This document shows positions 1-6,847 of a DNA stretch of 7,738 nucleotides, in pieces; the first letter of the stretch is position 1, and the number at the start of each line of letters is the position of its first letter. The stretch is from Leptospiraceae bacterium. Its GTDB lineage: Bacteria > Spirochaetota > Leptospiria > Turneriellales > Turneriellaceae. The translations under genes and the position numbers were made by a program. The notes under the pieces are model-generated. The model did not search any database. It saw nothing but the letters and a program-made list of their open reading frames with translations, and was not told the origin of the DNA. Where the stretch lies: contig JANWWX010000057.1 of assembly GCA_025057195.1 (NCBI GenBank), positions 1 to 7,738 of the forward strand, in the 5' to 3' direction.

Positions 1-19
1 GCCCGCGTGGTCCCCAGCT

Positions 20-38
20 GAAAATTGGCAAAATGCCA
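20..38 (-). terminator. Weak hairpin downstream of the MarR gene, possible operon terminator
   Basis: A perfect inverted repeat, TGGCA-AAA-TGCCA, lies at 26-38, about 60 bp past the stop of the MarR gene. Read on the minus strand it is followed by ATTTTC, a short and imperfect U-tract. The stem is only 5 bp, so this is a weak candidate for the end of the operon transcript. The rest of 1-96 holds no gene that I can support. Confidence 0.22.
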
Positions 39-96
39 TAGCACAACAAAAATAGCACTTTGGCAACGTGGCGTTTGTCGCAGCGCCTCAATTTTC

Positions 97-561
97 TCAT
101 ACGCGCATGCGCTCGCGTGCGGCCAGGCCAAGCTTACGCGTGAGTGTGGCGAGGGTATGCAATTCGTCTTTTGTCAGCGCACCCATCATGCGGTAAATAT
201 TGTTCATGTGCAGTGGGAAAATTTTGCGGATGAACTGCTCACCTTCCTCTGTCAGCTCGACCCGGATGGTGCGCCGGTCTTCGGCATCGCGTGTGCGCCG
301 GACAAAACCACGCTTTTCTAAGTTATCGAGGATTGTGGTCATGTTGGCACCGCTGCGCAGGATCTTGCTGGCAAGGGTCTTTTGCGTCTGTGGTCCGAGG
401 TGTAACAAGATCTCCAATACACCCAGCTGCGATAGCGTCAGGCCGTTGGCTTCAGCGTTGCGCGCGAGGATGCCTTGGATGGTGTCGGCACAGCGCATCA
501 GCTTGACATAGGCATCGACCTGTAGGATCTCCTCCTCGCTGCCGGAATAGCGCTTGGCCAT
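97..561 (-). CDS. MarR-family winged-helix transcriptional regulator
   Basis: This 154-residue protein is of typical MarR length. Helices at about 12-38 would form part of the dimer interface. The winged helix-turn-helix spans about 41-106, with recognition helix around SKILRSGANMTTILDNLEKRG (broken here only by position, 65-85) and a wing carrying the family signature D-x-x-D-R-R at 92-97 followed by LTEEG. The C-terminal helices (about 108-150) complete the dimer domain. The frame is open back to 675, but I place the start at the ATG at 561: it gives the usual MarR N-terminus and avoids overlap with the ligase, which ends at 591. The upstream GGGGCGAG is only a weak Shine-Dalgarno. The gene is last in the operon. 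MarR proteins linked to CoA-ligase genes (BadR and CouR types) often respond to an aromatic acid or its CoA thioester, so a CoA-ester ligand and autoregulation are reasonable inferences. There is one cysteine (residue 24), not in a recognisable OhrR context. Confidence 0.88.
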   Translation of the reverse strand: MAKRYSGSEEEILQVDAYVKLMRCADTIQGILARNAEANGLTLSQLGVLEILLHLGPQTQKTLASKILRSGANMTTILDNLEKRGFVRRTRDAEDRRTIRVELTEEGEQFIRKIFPLHMNNIYRMMGALTKDELHTLATLTRKLGLAARERMRV

Positions 562-590
562 GGCTCGCCCCGCAACAAGGCGGTGGCAGG

Positions 591-2153
591 TCAAGAACAA
601 GCGATACCCAATGCTTTGGGAATCTGCGCGCGCAGTACCTTGCCGTTGGCGGAGCGAGGGAAGCGTTCTAGGCAATAGACCTTTTTTGGCAGTTTATAGG
701 AAGCGAGCCGCTTGCTGCCCCACTCGAGCAGGGCTTCGCTGTCCAATTGCGCACCGGGTTTGAGCTGCACGCACAATGCCACCAAGGTCTTTTCCGGCGT
801 TACGTTTTCCGCAAAAGCCACGACGTCTTCCAGTGCCGGATGGTCCCGAAAAACCCGCTCGATTTCAAACGGCGAGACACGGTAGCCAAAAGATTTGATG
901 ATTTCGTCTTTTCTCCCTAAGAAAAAGATATAACCATCTTCGTCGCGGATGGCATAGTCTCCGGTTAAAAACCAGCCGTCGCGGAACGCAGCGGCGGTCG
1001 CCTCTGGCATGCGCCAGTATTCCAAAAAAAGTCCTGGATCGCTGCGGTGGATGCAGATCATTCCCTCTTTGCCAGGAGGCACGGGTTTCAAATCATCGTC
1101 GAGCACATCGGCGATGTGGCCAGGCTGGATTTTTCCTGCCGAGTTTTTGCGGATTGGCTCACCGCGCTTTTGCGAGATATAATACGAACATTCGGACATG
1201 CCGAGTCCTTCGTAAATAGGAAAGCCAAAGCGCGCAATCCATCCTTCCAGAACCTCTTCAGACAGGTGCTCACCAGCACACATGCAGTGCGTGAGCGTGG
1301 GCACATCCGCTGCGGTGGCTGTGGTCTTCTGCAAGATCTGGCGGAAGATGGTCGGCACACCGATGAAGATATTGCAGCGGTGCTTTTGGATGAGCTCAAT
1401 CCAACGGGGTGCGGAGTTTTCGCCCTCATATACCACAACGGTCTTGCCGTGGTAGAGTGGGTCCATCAATGCGGTACCAAGGACATAGGTCCAGTTGAAC
1501 TTTCCCGAATGCAGGATGCGGTCGTCACCGCTAAAGTGGAACCAGTGTTCGCTGGCCGGCAGCCGGCCCAAAAGCGCGCGGTGCGCATGCAGCACGCCCT
1601 TGGGATAACCAGTGGTGCCCGAAGTATAAACCAGGTATGCGGGGTCATGGGCGCTCGACTGATGGATGGCTGTTGCGGGTGGTGAATTGGCGATTTCGGA
1701 TTCGAGCTCCAAAGCCCCCGCGATGCCACCACCTGAAATAAAAACCGCCCGCAGCGCATCAGGTGCTATTTCCTCGCCGAGTGCGTGCCATAACTGCGTC
1801 TCTGAGACTACGGCCACGGCGCCAGAGTTGTCCAAAAGGTAGCGTACCTCGTGCGCGGTGAGCATCGGGGAGCTGGGCACCGGAATGGCGCCAGCACGCA
1901 GCGCACCAAAAAACGCCACCGGAAAGGCAACGGTGTTGGGTAAGCGCAAAAGCACGCGCTCCCCTGGCTCGATCCCGCGTTGCTTGAGGACATTGGCGAA
2001 GCGGGCGGAAAGATCGTTGAGTTCGGCATAGCTATAGGCCCTGGCGTCGCCCGTGGCAGTGGTGAAGACCATCGCCGTCTTTTCTGCCAGTTCGGTCTCC
2101 GCGTGGCGTGCCAGGCAGGCTTCAGCGATATTGAGGTATTCGGGTATCTCCAT
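591..2153 (-). CDS. AMP-forming acyl/aryl-CoA ligase (benzoate-CoA ligase-like, ANL superfamily)
   Basis: This 520-residue enzyme has all the adenylate-forming core motifs in order. The P-loop YTSGTTGYPKG lies at 176-186, the A5 motif YEGLGMSE at 314-321, W-F-L-TGD at 394-399, the hinge region GRKDEIIKSFGYRVSP at 413-428, and the C-terminal catalytic lysine K505 in PRSANGKVLR. It should activate a carboxylic acid with ATP to an acyl-AMP and then to the CoA thioester, in the cytoplasm. The GKFNWTYVLGTALMDPLYHGK segment (218-237) and the overall length resemble benzoate-CoA and cyclohexanecarboxylate-CoA ligases more than acetyl-CoA synthetase, which is about 650 residues. The true substrate cannot be read from sequence. 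The ATG at 2153 is preceded by GAGGA with a short spacer, 19 bp after the lyase stop, so co-transcription is likely. No damage is seen in the frame. Confidence 0.9.
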   Translation of the reverse strand: MEIPEYLNIAEACLARHAETELAEKTAMVFTTATGDARAYSYAELNDLSARFANVLKQRGIEPGERVLLRLPNTVAFPVAFFGALRAGAIPVPSSPMLTAHEVRYLLDNSGAVAVVSETQLWHALGEEIAPDALRAVFISGGGIAGALELESEIANSPPATAIHQSSAHDPAYLVYTSGTTGYPKGVLHAHRALLGRLPASEHWFHFSGDDRILHSGKFNWTYVLGTALMDPLYHGKTVVVYEGENSAPRWIELIQKHRCNIFIGVPTIFRQILQKTTATAADVPTLTHCMCAGEHLSEEVLEGWIARFGFPIYEGLGMSECSYYISQKRGEPIRKNSAGKIQPGHIADVLDDDLKPVPPGKEGMICIHRSDPGLFLEYWRMPEATAAAFRDGWFLTGDYAIRDEDGYIFFLGRKDEIIKSFGYRVSPFEIERVFRDHPALEDVVAFAENVTPEKTLVALCVQLKPGAQLDSEALLEWGSKRLASYKLPKKVYCLERFPRSANGKVLRAQIPKALGIACS

Positions 2154-2172
2154 GTTTCCTCACAATAGTGAT

Positions 2173-3309
2173 TCAGGATTTTGCGATGGGTGGCCAGCCT
2201 GGGTATGGCCAGATTTCAGCAAATTTTTCCGGGGGCAGGCTCTGGACTAAGCTAGATACTACCGCATAGACACCGCGGTCTTGGTTGCCCAGCATCAGCG
2301 AGCGCAACAAAACCTGCAGCGCCTTGGCGAACATCGGTGGATCCATCATTTCATCTTCAAAGCGGATGGCACCACCCAAAAAGGCATTGGCGCGTATAGC
2401 CTCTTCAATGATGCGCAATGCACGGTGCAAATCCTCATTGCCAGGAGAAAACGCGTGGCGCAGCAACCGGATATGGTTGGGATGGATCACCTGCTTGCCA
2501 GTGAAGCCAAGCGATGCCTCTCGCCGTGCATGGCGGTAAATAGTGACGGCGTTGGCTTCGGCATGTTCGACCAACCACTCGGGCAAAAGCGCCATTTCCG
2601 GCGGCTCTGCCGACAAAAGCAGTGTTTCCACACCACCAATAATGCCCTTGCCGGCGAGCCGTGCTTCCACCATCAGGGTACACATGAAAGGATAGAGTTC
2701 GTCCTGCCAGTTTTCTGGTGTGATCATGAGCTGCAGCGCGCGCGAGAAATCGTGGATGCCAAAAACCACATGTTCTACCTTGGGATGTGCTAAAATCGCT
2801 GCAGCCATCTTGAGCGACTTGGGGTGTTCGATGATCGGCTGGATCAGGATTTGGGGAGAAAGTTTATCGAGCAAGTCCGAAAGTTTTTCCAGTTCCTCAA
2901 CGCCGTGACACTCGCCTGCTTTAGCCAGCATGACATCATCAACACAAGTGTGGATCTGTTCCAAGAGCGCAAGGTCGAGGGGATGTTCGGGAGAGGAGAC
3001 GGCATTGATGCGCACAGCGACACGGCCAGGGATCGCAGCGCGCACAGCGGCCAGGTGCTTGGCCAAAAACTGCCGGCTCAGCGCCTTTTGCCGGCAGCCA
3101 TCTTCAAGGTCAAAGATGATGGTGTGCGCTTCGCTCGATTTGGCATATTTGAGCAGGCGCTCGCGGGCTTCCTGTTCGGTCTCGTAGCGGTTTTCGCGCG
3201 GCAGGTATTTGATTGGGGGATAGTAAAGTTGGATTCCCGGCCAGTTAGGCCGGAAATGGATTTCGTGCTGCGCATGCAGGGGGCTTTTGAGCTCGGTTTG
3301 TAAGACCAT
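2173..3309 (-). CDS. CitE-like CoA-ester lyase (HpcH/HpaI aldolase/citrate lyase family)
   Basis: A TIM-barrel C-C lyase of the CitE/malyl-CoA lyase type, 378 residues from the preferred start. Family landmarks are FDLEDG at 66-71, the R-I-N strand at 100-102, MLAKAGE at 127-133, the likely metal ligands Glu161 (PIIEHPKSL) and Asp187 (FGIHDFS), and the diagnostic GFTGKQVIHPNHI at 268-280. Characterised relatives cleave malyl-CoA, citramalyl-CoA or citryl groups to an acyl-CoA plus glyoxylate, pyruvate or oxaloacetate, with Mg2+. CitE is about 290 residues, so this protein has an N-terminal lead of about 25 and a C-terminal extension of roughly 80 residues that may form an oligomer lid. The frame is also open from an ATG at 3345, but the ATG at 3309 has AGGAG six bases upstream, and the best promoter would start RNA near 3345, so I prefer 3309. 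First gene of the operon; its substrate is unknown. Confidence 0.85.
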   Translation of the reverse strand: MVLQTELKSPLHAQHEIHFRPNWPGIQLYYPPIKYLPRENRYETEQEARERLLKYAKSSEAHTIIFDLEDGCRQKALSRQFLAKHLAAVRAAIPGRVAVRINAVSSPEHPLDLALLEQIHTCVDDVMLAKAGECHGVEELEKLSDLLDKLSPQILIQPIIEHPKSLKMAAAILAHPKVEHVVFGIHDFSRALQLMITPENWQDELYPFMCTLMVEARLAGKGIIGGVETLLLSAEPPEMALLPEWLVEHAEANAVTIYRHARREASLGFTGKQVIHPNHIRLLRHAFSPGNEDLHRALRIIEEAIRANAFLGGAIRFEDEMMDPPMFAKALQVLLRSLMLGNQDRGVYAVVSSLVQSLPPEKFAEIWPYPGWPPIAKS

Positions 3310-3315
3310 TTGGAA

Positions 3316-3320
3316 CTCCT
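3316..3320 (-). promoter_or_regulatory. Strong ribosome binding site of the CitE-like gene
   Basis: AGGAG on the minus strand ends six bases before the ATG at 3309. The alternative in-frame ATG at 3345 has nothing comparable. This site decides the start codon in favour of 3309. Confidence 0.7.
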
Positions 3321-3351
3321 CGCTAATTTCTAATTTTTGTACCATGCCTGC

Positions 3352-3381
3352 AGTATATGGCTATGGAATTGATGCGCACAA
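3352..3381 (-). promoter_or_regulatory. Candidate sigma70-type promoter of the lyase-ligase-MarR operon
   Basis: On the minus strand TATACT (3352-3357) is a good -10 match, 18 bp downstream of a partial -35, TTGTGC (3376-3381). Transcription would begin near 3345 and give a leader of about 35 bases before the ATG at 3309. This fits the start chosen for the lyase and excludes an ATG at 3345. The -35 matches consensus at only three positions, so the call is moderate. Confidence 0.4.
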
Positions 3382-3419
3382 AATTATTGGCTTGGATTCA
3401 AATCGTCCGATGTCGAAAA

Positions 3420-3439
3420 ATTTTATTTTAAAATAAAAT
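3420..3439. promoter_or_regulatory. Perfect 20-bp AT-only palindrome, candidate operator
   Basis: The sequence reads ATTTTATTTT followed by its exact reverse complement, centred between 3429 and 3430. It lies in the roughly 215-bp divergent region between the operon and the phosphatase gene. Two-fold symmetric AT-rich sites of 16-20 bp are what MarR dimers bind, and the operon encodes one, so it is a candidate operator. Its centre is about 85 bp upstream of the proposed operon start and about 95 bp upstream of the phosphatase ATG, so it could act on either gene. AT-rich tracts can also be promoter UP-elements, which is the alternative. Confidence 0.4.
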
Positions 3440-3525
3440 CCGCAAAGCAACACAGCAAAGGTAGTTCACGTCTCTAAAGAACATTTTGCGTGCTAGTCTA
3501 ACACACTATACCCCATAAGTGGCCC

Positions 3526-5193
3526 ATGACCCTTGGGGTTTTCACATCCCAATCGTGGGGCCGATGGGCATCTTTTATTCTTATTTTCTTTGCACCGACA
3601 CTGCTAAATGCAGAGCTGTTTATGCCGGTGATGCCCATCGCCCTTTTTGCTGCGGGGATGCTATTTTTGACACTCCCCTTTTGGCCGCTGCAAATCCTGC
3701 GTGGCCGCGGCTTTCGTGAGCCGTTTCTGGTCTATATCTGCCTTTTGTGGTTCCTCTCGTTTTTCACCGGTGCATTCCATTTCGCCGTGGTGCTGCCACT
3801 TGCGGGGGTAGAGCTCAAGTTCCGCTTTTCGTCCGCCATTTATGTGCTAATTTTCGCCGGCCTGCTTTTTGTCTATATTGCTGAGGGTATCAACGAAGCG
3901 CGCAAAATCATTATCGTTTCGATTGCGTCGCAAGTCTTTTTGGTTTTGTTCCAGCTATTTTTATTTTTTGCGCGTTCTTATTTTTTGGGACCGCAGGAAC
4001 TTGCGGATGCCGAACGGGTGCTCGAACCGCGGGCGTTCAATATTGCGGTATCCCTGGCTTTGACCATCGCCATGCTTTTCCTGGCGGTGGTGCTGTTCCA
4101 ATTTTTGGTCAACCGCCTGCCGCGCATGCCGCTTTGGTTTAACATGTTCGCTGCGCTGTGGCTGACCATGATGCTCGATTCGGCGGCGTTTGTTGGACTG
4201 ACACGTCCTGAAGCCTTCCAGCGCAACATGCTTTCGCATGCGCTCTTCAAAAGCGTGTTGCTTTTGATCTATGTGTTTTTGCTATCCTTTTTCCTGCGGC
4301 GTTACCGTCGCGACACCGAGCTCAACCTCAACCGCGGTGCGCTCGATATTTTCAAGAAACTCGAAAATTTGGAAAAAGATTTGGAGCGCGCGCATGCCGA
4401 GCTCAAAAAATATGCTGAGAACCTGGAAAAGATGGTCGAGGAGCGTACGCAGGAAATCCGGGCTAAGTCTGAAATCATGCAGCGCGAGCTCATCCTTGCA
4501 GCACAGGTGCAAAGTGCCATGCTGCCCGCTAAAAACACACTACAAAAATTGAATTTAGCCAGTTTTTATCGTCCTTGCCACGAAGTTTCCGGTGATCTTT
4601 ATGACTACGCCGAACTTCCGGATGGTAGGTTCTTTTTTTTCATTGCTGACATTTCTGGCCATGGTGTGCCCAGTGCGCTCGTCGGTGCCATGTGCAAGAT
4701 GTCTTTGGGTTCACAAGACTTTGCCCGCACGCAGCCGGCACGGATCTTGGAGCGCCTGTCTGAGGCGATGCAGAAAGTCAGTGCTGGACACTACCTCACC
4801 GGCACGGTGCTCATGATCGACCCACGCAAGCGAGTGCTCGAATATGCCAACGGCGGCCACATTCCCTGCCTACTGCAAGACAAACGCTCAACGTTTTTGC
4901 CATTGGAAGCAACCGGCACCATCATTGGCTCCTCGATTAGCGCACCTTATGATTTTCGTCGCATTGCCTATCCCGCCAACACGCGGCTGGTATTGATGAC
5001 CGATGGCATTGTGGAGCAGAAGAACGCGGCACGCGAGGAATTTGGCGTAGAAAGGTTACAGCAAGTGCTGGCAGAGACTCGCTCTAAACCGCCCGTTGAG
5101 GTGGTGAATATTATCTGGCAGCGAGCGAAGGAATTTGCCGGCACGGACCAGTTTTCCGACGATGTGACGCTGATCGTCGTGGATCTTTTGTGA
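3526..5193 (+). CDS. Membrane-anchored SpoIIE/RsbU-type PP2C serine phosphatase with polytopic sensor
   Basis: A 555-residue signalling phosphatase. Residues about 12-258 are very hydrophobic and give seven or eight membrane spans (about 12-30, 34-57, 67-92, 101-120, 126-150, 170-195, 203-223, 238-258). This region resembles the vitamin-uptake-like sensor (VUPS) type; YIAEGINEARKII at 117-129 is the best cue, an impression I could not verify. A basic RRYRR stop-transfer (258-262) leads to a charged coiled coil (about 265-320). The SpoIIE domain (about 320-555) begins with ELILAAQVQSAMLP and keeps the metal-binding acidic residues: Asp357 (SGDLYDY), Asp375 (ADISGHG), Asp493 (MTDG) and Asp545/546 (SDDVT), so it should be active. 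Known relatives dephosphorylate anti-anti-sigma (STAS) proteins at the inner membrane face. No STAS protein or RsbW-type kinase lies nearby. The ATG at 3526 lacks a clear Shine-Dalgarno, so the start is less certain. Confidence 0.88.
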   Translation: MTLGVFTSQSWGRWASFILIFFAPTLLNAELFMPVMPIALFAAGMLFLTLPFWPLQILRGRGFREPFLVYICLLWFLSFFTGAFHFAVVLPLAGVELKFRFSSAIYVLIFAGLLFVYIAEGINEARKIIIVSIASQVFLVLFQLFLFFARSYFLGPQELADAERVLEPRAFNIAVSLALTIAMLFLAVVLFQFLVNRLPRMPLWFNMFAALWLTMMLDSAAFVGLTRPEAFQRNMLSHALFKSVLLLIYVFLLSFFLRRYRRDTELNLNRGALDIFKKLENLEKDLERAHAELKKYAENLEKMVEERTQEIRAKSEIMQRELILAAQVQSAMLPAKNTLQKLNLASFYRPCHEVSGDLYDYAELPDGRFFFFIADISGHGVPSALVGAMCKMSLGSQDFARTQPARILERLSEAMQKVSAGHYLTGTVLMIDPRKRVLEYANGGHIPCLLQDKRSTFLPLEATGTIIGSSISAPYDFRRIAYPANTRLVLMTDGIVEQKNAAREEFGVERLQQVLAETRSKPPVEVVNIIWQRAKEFAGTDQFSDDVTLIVVDLL

Positions 5194-5194
5194 G

Positions 5195-6457
5195 CTAAAC
5201 ACCCAAAAGCAGGCGAACTGGATCTTCGATGGCCTGCTTGACCCGCACAAGAAAGGTCACTGCCTCTTTGCCATCCACGATGCGATGATCATAAGATAGT
5301 GCGACATACATCATCGGGCGTATTTCAATCCGGTCCTGCCCATTCTCGGTGATGACCACGGGACGCTTGACAATATTATGCATCCCCAAGATGCCGCTTT
5401 GGGGGGGGTTGAGGATCGGAGTGGACATCATCGAGCCATAAATACCACCATTGGAAATCGTGAATGTCCCGCCTTCGAGTTCCTGCAGGGTGATGGTTCC
5501 CTCGCGTACGCGTGCGGCCAAACGTGCTATTTCGAGCTCGATTTCGGCAAAGCTCAGTTGATCCGCGTTACGCACCACTGGCACCACCAACCCCCGCGGT
5601 CCACCCACAGCCACTCCGATGTCGTAATAGTTTTTGTACACAATGTCGTTGCCACGGATCTCGGCATTGATCGCGGGGATTTCTTTCAGCGCATTGACGA
5701 CAGCCTTGGTGAAAAGGCTCATAAAGCCAATTTTGACACCATAGCGTTTTTGGAATTCCTCGTTATAGCGCGCGCGTAAATCCATCGCTGCCTTCATGTC
5801 GATCTCGTTAAAAGTGGTGAGGATCGCAGCAGTGTGCTGTGCTGCGACAAGACGCTCTGCGATCGCACGGCGCAGGCGTGACATGGGCTGCACAGTTTCG
5901 CGCGCCTGCCCCGGTTGTGGCGACGGGGTGGGGATGCTCGTGGCCTCTGCGCCGGCTCTCTTTTTATTCTCTTTACTTTCTATGGCCGTTAATACGTCTC
6001 CCTTGGTGACTTGGCCATGCTTGCCAGTACCGGTGAGGGTGGTGGGATCGATGTTATTTTCTGCGGCGAGTTTGCGTGCGGCCGGTGGCACCGTTTCTGC
6101 CATACTTTTCGCCACTGCTTTTGGGCTGGAGGTATTGACTGCTGCAGTGGCTCTCTCTGGTGCCGCCGCTTTTTCTGTAGTTTTTTCGGGTGTGGCTGCC
6201 CCACTTGCCGGCACTGCGACTGGATCAATGACCGCGACCACTTCGCCCACCGCGGCAGTTGCCCCTTGGGGTTTTCTTAAAGCCTTGAGCACACCGGCAA
6301 CTGGCGCGTAGATTTCCTGTGTGACTTTGTCAGTTTCGATTTCGAAAAGCGGTTCATCTGCTTTGACAGGATCCCCTTCTTTTTTAAACCAGCGTGCGAT
6401 CGTGCCCTCGCTGATCGATTCCCCCATTGCCGGGACTTTGACTTCGACATCGGCCAT
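5195..6457 (-). CDS. sucB: Dihydrolipoamide succinyltransferase, E2 of 2-oxoglutarate dehydrogenase
   Basis: A full-length E2 of 420 residues. The lipoyl domain is at 1-78 with the lipoylated Lys44 in ETDKVTQ. An Ala/Pro/Thr-rich swinging linker follows (about 80-122), then the peripheral subunit-binding domain (about 124-160, [11 protein letters not shown] to GDVLTAIE), a second linker, and the catalytic acyltransferase domain (about 190-420). The latter has TTFNEIDM (214-221), which favours the succinyl over the acetyl enzyme, and the active site SYDHRIVDG with His391 and Asp395. It transfers succinyl from E1 to CoA in the TCA cycle. MADVEVKVP is the canonical N-terminus, yet no Shine-Dalgarno precedes the ATG at 6457. 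No sucA or lpd gene lies beside it. It is convergent with the phosphatase; the two stop codons are one base apart, with no strong terminator between them. Confidence 0.93.
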   Translation of the reverse strand: MADVEVKVPAMGESISEGTIARWFKKEGDPVKADEPLFEIETDKVTQEIYAPVAGVLKALRKPQGATAAVGEVVAVIDPVAVPASGAATPEKTTEKAAAPERATAAVNTSSPKAVAKSMAETVPPAARKLAAENNIDPTTLTGTGKHGQVTKGDVLTAIESKENKKRAGAEATSIPTPSPQPGQARETVQPMSRLRRAIAERLVAAQHTAAILTTFNEIDMKAAMDLRARYNEEFQKRYGVKIGFMSLFTKAVVNALKEIPAINAEIRGNDIVYKNYYDIGVAVGGPRGLVVPVVRNADQLSFAEIELEIARLAARVREGTITLQELEGGTFTISNGGIYGSMMSTPILNPPQSGILGMHNIVKRPVVITENGQDRIEIRPMMYVALSYDHRIVDGKEAVTFLVRVKQAIEDPVRLLLGV

Positions 6458-6657
6458 GATTGGCGGAAAAAACTGCGAGCTGGCGCGTCAAGAGTTTCCC
6501 CCTGCATGCGATTTAGTCCCCAACGTTGGTATTGGAAAAAGCATAAAGCCCACGCTGCAGAGTGCTATGGAAAAGCCCAAGGAGTTACACCCGAAAAAAT
6601 TTTTCCAAAAAGTGAAAAAAATCCGCAATTTTCTGGTATTTAATATATAGAGGGACT
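6458..6657. promoter_or_regulatory. AT-rich sucB upstream region
   Basis: About 200 bp without a supportable gene between sucB and the plus-strand material. It includes a perfect 10-bp palindrome CCAACGTTGG at 6520-6529, and an AT-rich stretch at 6592-6650 with AAAAATTTTT and TTAATATATAG, where -10-like hexamers exist on both strands. On the minus strand TTGACG (6486-6491) matches a -35, but no -10 is properly spaced from it. The sucB promoter must lie somewhere here, but I cannot place it. Confidence 0.35.
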
Positions 6658-6847
6658 ATGGACGAAAAACGGAAAACCAGTATCTCGTTGCCAAAGCAGG
6701 CCGTCACGGCAAAAACTCCGCACCCACAACGATGGCAGCGAGGGGATTATCATCGTGCAGGTTTACTGGGATGTGGAAACCTATGACGCACTGCATAGCT
6801 TAGCTTTGCTGTGTGCTTGCCCTCCTTGGCGCACACAGCTTCGGTAA
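6658..6847 (+). pseudogene. Possible frameshifted small gene or gene remnant
   Basis: An ATG at 6658, three bases after the purine tract AGAGGG, opens a 42-codon frame (MDEKRKTSISLPKQAV...) that stops at 6784-6786. The +1-shifted frame is open from 6644 to a stop at 6845-6847 and encodes a protein-like stretch, SEGIIIVQVYWDVETYDALH. Removing one A from the AAAAA run at 6711-6715 would join the two into a 62-residue product. The joined frame then runs into the repeat that begins near 6808. RKTSISLPK faintly recalls ribbon-helix-helix proteins. No family is recognised. Chance open frames of this size are common, so confidence is low. Confidence 0.2.

Noticed and set aside
562..675. N-terminal extension of the MarR protein to 675
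   Set aside because: It would overlap the end of the ligase gene, adds an Arg-rich sequence not seen in MarR proteins, and the ATG at 561 gives the normal length.
1047..1685. Long open frame on the plus strand (212 codons)
   Set aside because: It lies antisense inside the CoA ligase, whose motifs are intact. The product has no recognisable domain and no ribosome binding site.
2281..3303. Several plus-strand open frames of 80-170 codons
   Set aside because: All are antisense or offset shadows of the CitE-like gene, which shows conserved motifs along its whole length.
5796..6311. Open frame of 171 codons on the plus strand
   Set aside because: Antisense to the sucB linker and N-terminal half. 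Its Ala/Val/Ser-rich product reflects the complement of the Ala/Pro-rich linker codons.
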